DNA of 46,831 nt. Origin: Acidisphaera sp. L21 (GTDB taxonomy: Bacteria > Pseudomonadota > Alphaproteobacteria > Acetobacterales > Acetobacteraceae). Positions 40,545 to 46,831 of the stretch are shown here, one piece after another (position 1 is the stretch's first letter; each line of letters opens with the position of its first letter). The notes under the pieces are model-generated. The model searched no databases. It was not told the origin of the DNA and saw only the letters and a list, made by a program, of their open reading frames with translations. The stretch is from NCBI RefSeq assembly GCF_009765685.1, contig NZ_LMUY01000115.1:1466-48296 (forward strand), given 5' to 3'. A program made the position numbers and the translations under genes.

Positions 40545-41723
40545 ATGCGCCTTCCCCTCCTTGCCCTCGCTGTCGCGGCCTTCGGAATCGGCACGACCGA
40601 ATTCGTCATCATGGGCCTGCTGCCCGAGGTCGCGCAGACCCTGGCCGTGACCATTCCACAGGCCGGTTTGCTGGTGACCGGCTACGCGCTCGCAGTGGCG
40701 TTCGGCTCACCCTTGGTCGCCATCGCCACCGCTCGCCTGCCCCGGCGACAAACGTTGCTGGGTTTGATGGGCATCTTCATCGTCGGTAACACGCTGTGCG
40801 CCCTGGCGCCGAACTATTGGTCGCTGATGGGCGCCCGGGTCGTCACGGCGCTGGCGCATGGGGCATTCTTCGGCATTGGCTCCGTCGTGGCGACGCAGGT
40901 AGTCCCGCGCAACCAACGCGCCCAGGCGATTGCGCTCATGTTCATGGGGCTGACGCTCGCCAACGTCACAGGGGTTCCGCTCGGCACATTGCTGGGCCAG
41001 GCCTTCGGCTGGCGGGCGACCTTCTGGGCCGTATCGCTGATCGGCGTAGCCGCGGTGGCGGCGCTGTGGGTGTGGGTGCCGGCGATGCCCGTGGACAGGA
41101 GCGCAAACCTGCTGGCGGAATTCCGCACCCTTCGCCGGCCGCAAGTCCTGCTGGCGATGGGCATGAGCGTGTTGTCCTCGGTCAGCCTGTTCACCGCCTT
41201 CACCTACATCACACCGCTGCTGGAAACCGTCACCGGCCTCAGTGCTCACGCCGTCAGCCTGGTTCTGCTGGTGTTCGGTGCCGGGCTCACGATCGGCAAC
41301 CTCGTCGGTGGTCGCCTCGCCGATTGGCGGCTGATGCCTGCCGTGTTGGCGCTGTTCGCCCTGCTGGTCGTCGTGCTGCTCGGCTTCTACGTCGCCAGCC
41401 CGATGCCGATTCCCGCCATCGCGGTGATGGTCGTCTGGGGCGCCACGACCTTCGCCATCGCCTCCCCGCTGCAAATGCGTGTGGTCGACCAGGCCGTTGA
41501 CGGACCAAACCTGGCCGCCACGCTCAACCAAGGGGCGTTCAACCTGGGCAACGCCACCGGCGCTTGGATCGGCGCCATGGCGATCTCCGCCGGCTGGTCA
41601 TACCGCGATCTCCCGTTGCTGGGCGCATTGGTCGCCATGCTCGGCTTCGGCGTGACGGCCTTGTCCTACATCCTGGAACGGCGCGCCGCCTGGAGCGAGG
41701 CGGGAGCCGCCGCCCGGGGCTAG
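40545..41723 (+). CDS. MFS transporter, DHA1 (AraJ/NepI-like) family
   Basis: This 392-residue inner-membrane transporter has 12 predicted helices. The first helix is LLALAVAAFGIGTTEFVIMG, typical of DHA1 sugar or nucleoside efflux proteins (AraJ, NepI, SotB-like). Other markers are LVTGYALAVAFGSPL, RVVTALAHGAFFGIGSVVAT and VGGRLADWRLMPAVL. The start is probably ATG 40545; a TTG at 40533 is in frame. The substrate is unknown. The gene is preceded by palindromic site C, and its TAG stop shares CTAG with the stop of the convergent permease. Confidence 0.9.
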   Translation: MRLPLLALAVAAFGIGTTEFVIMGLLPEVAQTLAVTIPQAGLLVTGYALAVAFGSPLVAIATARLPRRQTLLGLMGIFIVGNTLCALAPNYWSLMGARVVTALAHGAFFGIGSVVATQVVPRNQRAQAIALMFMGLTLANVTGVPLGTLLGQAFGWRATFWAVSLIGVAAVAALWVWVPAMPVDRSANLLAEFRTLRRPQVLLAMGMSVLSSVSLFTAFTYITPLLETVTGLSAHAVSLVLLVFGAGLTIGNLVGGRLADWRLMPAVLALFALLVVVLLGFYVASPMPIPAIAVMVVWGATTFAIASPLQMRVVDQAVDGPNLAATLNQGAFNLGNATGAWIGAMAISAGWSYRDLPLLGALVAMLGFGVTALSYILERRAAWSEAGAAARG

Positions 41724-42553
41724 GCCCGCTTCGCCCGGCCGACGATCTGGGTCGGATTGACGAAGCGCAGCGCCAGCACCAGCCAGACCAGCGTCGTCGC
41801 CATATAGATGACGGCCATGGCGTCGATCGACTGCACCGCCCGCACGCCGGCCGCGAACACCGCGTAATACAGCGCCACCACCAACGTCTGGCTGGTCGGC
41901 CCGGCGGTCAGAAACGTCAGTTCGAACATCGCGATGGTGCGCACCAGCACCAACAGCAGCGCAGCTAACACGCCCGGCAACAGCAGCGGCAGCAGCACGT
42001 GCAGGAACAGCCGCGGCGTGTTGGCGCCGAACACGCGGGCCGCCGCCTCGATCCGTGGGTCGATCTGTTCGATGAACGGGATCATCACCAGCACCACGAA
42101 CGGCACCGTCGGCACCAGATTGGCCATCACCACGCCTGACAGCGACCCAGCGAACCCAGCCTGATACAGCACCGTCGCCATGGGAATACCGTAGGTGATC
42201 GGCGGGATCAGCAGCGGCAGCAGGAATAGCAGCATGACCAGCCGCTTGCCCGGGAAGTCCCGCCGGGCCAGCGCATAGGCAGCCGGAACGCCCAGCAGGC
42301 CGGAGATCAGCACCACCAGGAACACCGCCTCGAACGTCACGATCAGCACGTCGCCCAGTTGGAACTCGTCCCAGGCGGACCCGTACCAACGCGTCGTCCA
42401 ACCCAGCGGCAACCAGGTGCCCAGCCAACGGGACGCAAAACTGTCCAGCACCACCGTCGCGATCATGGCGAACAGGTTCAGGATGAAGAAGCCAACCAAT
42501 GCCCAAACCGCGGTTACCCACAGCCGCGCCAGCCAGGACGGGCGTTGAACCAT
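41720..42553 (-). CDS. ABC permease 2, PotC/PotI-like
   Basis: This 277-residue inner-membrane permease is the last gene of the LacI-linked importer. It has a first helix WVTAVWALVGFFILNLFAMI, further helices such as GDVLIVTFEAVFLVVLISGL, an EAA loop IEAAARVFGANTPRLFLHVL, and a C-terminal cluster of basic residues. The start shares one base with the stop of permease 1 (TGATG). The family moves polyamines, iron or small acids; the substrate here is open. Confidence 0.92.
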   Translation of the reverse strand: MVQRPSWLARLWVTAVWALVGFFILNLFAMIATVVLDSFASRWLGTWLPLGWTTRWYGSAWDEFQLGDVLIVTFEAVFLVVLISGLLGVPAAYALARRDFPGKRLVMLLFLLPLLIPPITYGIPMATVLYQAGFAGSLSGVVMANLVPTVPFVVLVMIPFIEQIDPRIEAAARVFGANTPRLFLHVLLPLLLPGVLAALLLVLVRTIAMFELTFLTAGPTSQTLVVALYYAVFAAGVRAVQSIDAMAVIYMATTLVWLVLALRFVNPTQIVGRAKRA

Positions 42554-43452
42554 CAGCCCTTCCCCCCGCTGGCACCACGATACAGAAGCCCTCGCCCGGC
42601 CAACACCACGACGACCACACCCAGTTGCACCGCGCCCATGATCATCGCGATGGCGGAGGCCAGGCCGTAATCATACTGCTCGAATGCAGCCTCGTAGGCG
42701 GCCAGCGAGATCACCCGCGTCGGCCCGGATGGTGCGCCCAGAAGAACGGCCGACGGAAACACGCTGAACGCCTGCACGAAGGACAGGCAGAAGGTGATCG
42801 CCAGGCCCGGCAACAACAGCGGCAGCAGAATGGTGCGGAACCGCGACGGCGCCCCGGCACCCAGCGTGGCGGCCGCGTTCTCCAACGCCGGGTCGACCCC
42901 GCTGACGTAGGACAGGGTCAGCAGGAAGGTAAACGGCAACCCGGTGATCAGCAGCGACAGGAACACGCCCCAATAATTATGCAGCAGCCGCACTGGCGAA
43001 CTGATCAGATGCGCCGCCATCAAAGTGCGGTTGAACCAACCCTGCGGCCCCAAATAGTTCAGCAGCCCCTGGGCCACCAAAACCGTCCCCAAGGTGATCG
43101 GGATAACGAGGATGGTGGTCAGCACGCGCTGCCGCCGCATCAGCCGCACGCGCAACGCGATGGGAACGGCGATCAGCAGGTTCACCAACGTCACCGGCAA
43201 CGCCAGGCGCAACGTGGACCAGATCGTGTCGTAGAGGAACGGATCGGAGAAGAACCGGCCATAATTGGCGAAGGCGCCGCCTTCCTTCGGCTGGAACGAA
43301 ATCCACAGCCCGTACAGGAACGGATACACGAACAGCAGCAACAGAAACGCCGCGGCCGGCAGCATCAGCAGCGTCAATGTATCGACCCCGCGCGCCGCCA
43401 GGGACATCCGCAATCCGAGGCGCTGCGGCAAGCTGGGCGCCAAAGCGGTCAT
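42553..43452 (-). CDS. ABC permease 1, PotB/PotH-like
   Basis: This 299-residue inner-membrane permease has a first helix LMLPAAAFLLLLFVYPFLYG, a conserved EAA loop (ENAAATLGAGAPSRFRTILL) and a last helix region AIAMIMGAVQLGVVVVVLAG. The start overlaps the ATPase stop (ATGA). Together with the second permease it forms a heteromeric channel. Confidence 0.92.
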   Translation of the reverse strand: MTALAPSLPQRLGLRMSLAARGVDTLTLLMLPAAAFLLLLFVYPFLYGLWISFQPKEGGAFANYGRFFSDPFLYDTIWSTLRLALPVTLVNLLIAVPIALRVRLMRRQRVLTTILVIPITLGTVLVAQGLLNYLGPQGWFNRTLMAAHLISSPVRLLHNYWGVFLSLLITGLPFTFLLTLSYVSGVDPALENAAATLGAGAPSRFRTILLPLLLPGLAITFCLSFVQAFSVFPSAVLLGAPSGPTRVISLAAYEAAFEQYDYGLASAIAMIMGAVQLGVVVVVLAGRGLLYRGASGGKG

Positions 43453-44507
43453 GCGAACACCAACGTCCGCTCGGGCGCCGGCCGCAAGCGGACGATGCTG
43501 CCGCGCGGCGCGCTGTGTTCGGAGTGGAATACCAACTCCGTCCCATCCGCCATGCGGGCAAACCCGGTATGGTCGCGCCCACGAAATTCGGTGGAGGTGA
43601 CGGTCGCCACCAGCGCACCATCGTCGGACGCCACCAGATCCTCCGGCCGCACAGCCAGCACCGCTTCCGCACCCGGCGCCAGATCCTCGCGCAATTGCGC
43701 CACCACCGTCGCGTTCTCGACCGCCACGATCACCTGGTCGCCGTCACGCTGGGCCACGCGACCGGGCACGCGATTGCGAAAGCCCATGAACTCCGCCACG
43801 TCCAGATGGGCCGGGCGATTATACAACTCGTCCGGCGTGCCGACCTGGCGGACGGACCCATCGCGCAGCAACACGATCCGGTCGGCCAGGGACAGCGCCT
43901 CCTCCTGGTCGTGCGTCACGTAGATCGTCGTGCCCCCCATGGTCGTATGGATGCGCCGGATCTCCGCCCGCATTTCCAGCCGCAACTTGGCATCCAGGTT
44001 GGACAACGGCTCGTCCATCAGCACCAACGGCGGTTCCACCACCACGGCGCGGGCAATCGCCACGCGCTGCTGCTGCCCGCCCGAGAGCTGACCCGGCAGC
44101 TTATCCTCCTGCCCTTGCAGCCGCACCAGCGCCACCGCATCCGCCACCCGGCGCGCAATCTCCGCCTTTGACACGCGGCGCATCGTCAGGCCGAAGCCGA
44201 TATTCTTTCGAACCGACATATGCGGGAACAGCGCGTAGTTCTGGAACACCATGCCGAAGCCGCGCTGCTCCGGCGGCAGGTTGTCGATGCGGCGATCGTC
44301 CAGGAAAATCCCGCCCCCCGTCGCCGGCAACAGCCCGGCCAGGCAGTTCAGCGTGGTCGACTTGCCGCAGCCGGATGGCCCCAGCAGCGCGATGAACTCC
44401 CCACGCCGGACCGTCAGCGACACGTCGTTCAGCGCGTTCATGGCGCCGAACTGGCGGCTCAGCCGGTCGAGCCGCAGCTCCCGAAAATCGGCGGCGTGGA
44501 TTGCCAT
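43449..44507 (-). CDS. ABC ATP-binding protein, PotA-like
   Basis: This ATPase serves the importer. The 352-residue protein has a Walker A ([17 protein letters not shown]), a Q-loop ([20 protein letters not shown]), the signature [17 protein letters not shown], a Walker B ([15 protein letters not shown]) and the switch His in [16 protein letters not shown]-terminal TOBE-like domain follows. The start is directly after the binding-protein stop (no gap). Confidence 0.93.
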   Translation of the reverse strand: MAIHAADFRELRLDRLSRQFGAMNALNDVSLTVRRGEFIALLGPSGCGKSTTLNCLAGLLPATGGGIFLDDRRIDNLPPEQRGFGMVFQNYALFPHMSVRKNIGFGLTMRRVSKAEIARRVADAVALVRLQGQEDKLPGQLSGGQQQRVAIARAVVVEPPLVLMDEPLSNLDAKLRLEMRAEIRRIHTTMGGTTIYVTHDQEEALSLADRIVLLRDGSVRQVGTPDELYNRPAHLDVAEFMGFRNRVPGRVAQRDGDQVIVAVENATVVAQLREDLAPGAEAVLAVRPEDLVASDDGALVATVTSTEFRGRDHTGFARMADGTELVFHSEHSAPRGSIVRLRPAPERTLVFA

Positions 44508-45677
44508 CTACTTGGTCTTCCGCGAACCGATCTGTTCGTCCCATCGGCGGAATGCGTAGACGATCGCGTCCGGATCCAGCGGAATTTCCTTCGGCGCACT
44601 GTCGATCCACTGGGCGTATTCGGGGCGGCCATACTCGGCGATCGCCTTCTGACTCTCCTCCGGCGCCATGCTCAGCGGCACGTCCTTCACCGCCGGGCCA
44701 GGGTAGAAATACCCCTCGTCATACGCCACCGCCTGCTGCGGCTTCTGCAACATGAAGCTCATCAGGTCGAGCAACACGGCCATCCGCTCGTCCGACACGC
44801 CCTTCGGCACGTACATGTACTGCGCGTCCACCACCCAGTGGAATCCCTGCAGCGCCTGCACCTTCACCTCCTTTGGCACGATGCCCAGCACGCGCGGGTT
44901 GATGTCCCACCCCGTGGTGCTGACGATCATGTCGCGCGAGCCATCGCCCAGTTCCTTCATCACCGCGGCGGTGCCGGTAGGGTAATATTCGATGCCGTGA
45001 TCCATTTCCTGCAGGAACGCCCAGGTCTTGTCCCAGCCCTTCTGCGGATCCTTCGGGTTCGAATCGCCCAGCAGATACGGCAGCCCCATGATGAATGTGC
45101 GCCCCGGCCCGGAATTGGCCGGGCGGGCGTACATGAACCGGTTAGGATGCGCCTTCACCCAGTCCAGCAAGCCGGCCGCCGTCGTCGGCGGTGTCGGCAC
45201 GCGATCCGGCGCATATTCCAGTAGCGGACCGGACGGGTAATACACCACGACGCAGCCCTGCCCCTTCGTCAATTGCTGCATCTGCCACGCTGGCTCCAGC
45301 AGGATGTCCTTCAGATTCGGCAGCGAGGCAGCATGGGCCGGGAACAACTCAGTCCAGATACCCTGCGCGATGCCGGACGACATGATGTCGGTCCCGCCCA
45401 GCACCATGTCGATGTCCAGCCGCTTGGCATCCTGCTGCGCCTTCAGCTTGCCGGGCAGTTCGGGTGCGGGCGCTTTGGTGAAGACGAAGCGCGACACCAT
45501 CTCGGGCTTGGCCTTGCGATACGCCTCGAACGCCTTCTGCGTCAGCGCCAATGCGCCGCCCACATCGACGATGCTGATGGCCAGTGGCGATTTCGGCTTG
45601 GCGGTTTGGGCCATCGCCCCACCTGCCAATCCCACCGCCGCCCCTGCCAATACAGTCCGCCGTCCGATCAGCGCCAT
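44508..45677 (-). CDS. Extracellular solute-binding protein of LacI-linked ABC importer
   Basis: This 389-residue periplasmic binding protein is the first gene of the operon. A GGGGGAACGAGA stretch precedes ATG 45677. The N-terminus MALIGRRTVLAGAAVGLAGG has an RR pair and hydrophobic core, consistent with Tat or Sec export (cleavage near AMA-QTA). Markers of the family 1-type fold are LDIDMVLGGTDIMSSGIAQG and FHWVVDAQYMYVPKG. Paired with PotA/B/C-type transporters this group often binds organic acids or polyamines, but a LacI-type regulator suggests a sugar-related signal. Confidence 0.9.
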   Translation of the reverse strand: MALIGRRTVLAGAAVGLAGGAMAQTAKPKSPLAISIVDVGGALALTQKAFEAYRKAKPEMVSRFVFTKAPAPELPGKLKAQQDAKRLDIDMVLGGTDIMSSGIAQGIWTELFPAHAASLPNLKDILLEPAWQMQQLTKGQGCVVVYYPSGPLLEYAPDRVPTPPTTAAGLLDWVKAHPNRFMYARPANSGPGRTFIMGLPYLLGDSNPKDPQKGWDKTWAFLQEMDHGIEYYPTGTAAVMKELGDGSRDMIVSTTGWDINPRVLGIVPKEVKVQALQGFHWVVDAQYMYVPKGVSDERMAVLLDLMSFMLQKPQQAVAYDEGYFYPGPAVKDVPLSMAPEESQKAIAEYGRPEYAQWIDSAPKEIPLDPDAIVYAFRRWDEQIGSRKTK

Positions 45678-45727
45678 TCTCGTTCCCCCTACTCGGCGCC
45701 TGGTTGACCCGGCGTCCATTCATCTCA

Positions 45728-45743
45728 ATGGTAGCGATACCAC
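45728..45743. promoter_or_regulatory. LacI-type operator before the binding-protein gene
   Basis: TGGTAGCGATACCA at 45729-45742 is a near-perfect palindrome around a central CG (TGGTA/TACCA arms), the usual form of LacI-family sites. It lies about 52 bases upstream of the binding-protein start and 11 bases downstream of the lacI-type gene stop. It is likely the control site of the ABC operon. Confidence 0.65.
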
Positions 45744-45753
45744 GAAAATCCCG

Positions 45754-46764
45754 TCAAGGGTCGCGAAGGTTCCGCGTCGACCCACGCTCCTCGATCCGGA
45801 ACGGTATCGCGATGCGGCGCGGCCCCTCCTGCCCAGCCAGCCGGCCCAGCAGACAGCGCGCCGCGGTCCGGCCGATCTCCGCTCCATCGACGCTGACGGT
45901 GCTGATGGGCGGGTTCATCGCCCGCCCCACCTCCAGATCGCCGAACCCGCACACTGCCAGGTCGCCGGGCACTGCCACGCCACGCGACGCGGCCTCGATC
46001 ATCGCACCCGCCGCCGCAGCGTCGGAGGAGCAGAACAGCGCGATCGGCTCACCGGGGGGCAGCAGCCGAGCCATGGCGTCGCGCCCCCCCTGCATGCTGG
46101 CGGGGGCGGACAGAACATGGTCCAGCAACAGGCTGCCCGTCGGCAACGCATCGGTGAAGCCGCGGCGCCGGGCCACGGCGCGCGGATCGTCCGCCCCGAT
46201 CGCGGCAAACCGGCGGTAGCCCTGGCGTAGGAACATCGCCGCCACCGCCTGCCCCACGGCGCGATGGTCGAACCCCACGACCATGTCGGCGGGGTTGTCG
46301 ATCAAGTCCCAGATTTCCACCACCGGCACGCCGGCCAGCGCCAAATGCCGGCGGGTGATGGGCGAGTGCTCGGTCCCGGTCAGCAGCAGCCCATCGGGCC
46401 GGCGGCCCAGGATGGCGGCGACCAGCGCTTCCTCCGACTCGGCGGGGCCATAACCGCTGAGCCCCAGCACGACGTGATACCCGGCCGCCCCCAGCGCGTC
46501 GGTGAAGCTGGCCAGGCTGGCGGCGAAGATCGGGCTGGCCACGGTCGGCACGATGGCGGCAACGATGCGAGACCGGCTGGATGACAGCCCACCCGCCAGC
46601 AAATTCGGCACATACCCCAGGGACGCGATCGCGGCCCGCACCCGCTCGGCCGTATCCGGCGCCACCCGCTCGGGCGAGTTGAGCACGCGCGACACGGTCA
46701 TCGGGGCAACCCCCGCGGCCGCGGCGACGTCACTCAACTTCACCTGGGGGCGACGGATCGACAC
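45754..46764 (-). CDS. LacI-family transcriptional regulator (GntR-like)
   Basis: This 336-residue regulator has a DNA-binding helix-turn-helix (VKLSDVAAAAGVAPMTVSRV, residues 8-27) with hinge-helix region LGYVPNLLAGGLSSSRSR, and a periplasmic-binding-like effector domain (VAAIVPTVASPIFAA; FCSSDAAAAGAMIEAA; FGDLEVGRAMNPPISTVSVD). The start is GTG 46764. The binding-protein gene follows on the same strand 76 bases after its stop, with an operator-like palindrome between. It probably represses that operon; the effector is unknown. Confidence 0.94.
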   Translation of the reverse strand: MSIRRPQVKLSDVAAAAGVAPMTVSRVLNSPERVAPDTAERVRAAIASLGYVPNLLAGGLSSSRSRIVAAIVPTVASPIFAASLASFTDALGAAGYHVVLGLSGYGPAESEEALVAAILGRRPDGLLLTGTEHSPITRRHLALAGVPVVEIWDLIDNPADMVVGFDHRAVGQAVAAMFLRQGYRRFAAIGADDPRAVARRRGFTDALPTGSLLLDHVLSAPASMQGGRDAMARLLPPGEPIALFCSSDAAAAGAMIEAASRGVAVPGDLAVCGFGDLEVGRAMNPPISTVSVDGAEIGRTAARCLLGRLAGQEGPRRIAIPFRIEERGSTRNLRDP

Positions 46765-46831
46765 CGCGCCAGCCTAGCGAGGGCCGACCCGCCTGTCATG
46801 GCGCCTCAGCGAATGACGAAACTCAACGGCA

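Noticed and set aside
46765-46831. Possible end of a minus-strand gene upstream of the LacI-type gene (LSFVIR then stop at 46806-46808)
   Set aside because: Fewer than ten codons are visible, too few to support a gene.
1-46831. tRNA, rRNA, riboswitches and transposases
   Set aside because: No cloverleaf, conserved aptamer or DDE/Tyr recombinase signature was recognised by eye; a covariance-model scan would be needed to exclude small RNAs.

Overview
The window reads as chromosomal DNA of a GC-rich alphaproteobacterium. The best guess is a Rhodospirillales/Acetobacteraceae-like organism (inference). Supporting signs are the dense short-spaced operons, a Coq7-type ubiquinone hydroxylase, a ClpS-ClpA pair, a phasin, a Hint-domain protein and an ECF sigma/anti-sigma pair. 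No rRNA, tRNA, CRISPR array, complete prophage or insertion sequence was seen.

Layout. 1-3187 (minus): a polyamine-type ABC transporter (binding protein, ATPase, one permease). Its expected second permease is absent, and a VapB antitoxin gene runs off the left edge instead. 3220-8382: housekeeping and accessory genes (gluQ, an esterase, an HNH nuclease, a HepT toxin remnant, coq7, dsbB, a glutathione transferase, a glycosyltransferase). 8528-12105: a possible surface module made of a Pro/Glu/His-rich protein ending in a Hint domain, a fasciclin protein, and a convergent anti-sigma/ECF sigma pair. 12256-16526: a complete sugar-type ABC importer. 16627-18381: msrA, an orphan cytosine-C5 methyltransferase and a divergent XRE regulator with repeats between the last two. 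18472-22633: two small lipoproteins, a frameshifted amidase, a gamma-glutamyltransferase and a small membrane protein. 22781-29239: a solute-binding protein, an SDR, an Ldh2-family dehydrogenase and a TcuAB-like pair. 29244-35143 (minus): a CitE-like lyase followed upstream by a compact muropeptide-sugar salvage operon (SIS deaminase/isomerase, nagA, murQ, anmK), then map. 35219-36403: a D,D-carboxypeptidase. 36545-41723: a phasin, clpS, clpA, a DUF427 gene and an MFS transporter. 41720-46764 (minus): a complete ABC importer with a LacI-type regulator and an apparent operator.

How the genes work together. Peptidoglycan metabolism is one theme: anmK, murQ, nagA and the SIS protein convert anhydro-MurNAc toward fructose-6-phosphate, and a carboxypeptidase lies nearby. 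Uptake is a second: three multi-gene ABC systems plus one lone binding protein. Regulation is unusually readable. A TTGTGCA/TGCACAA palindrome, resembling PhaR-type sites, lies before both the phasin and the MFS gene. A LacI-type palindrome lies before the last ABC operon, direct repeats lie before the methyltransferase, and tandem identical hairpins lie before the lone binding protein. The most unusual unit is the Hint-like/fasciclin/sigma cluster. Its Hint-like domain lacks the residues needed for self-processing, and the repeat-rich N-terminal region is large and acidic.
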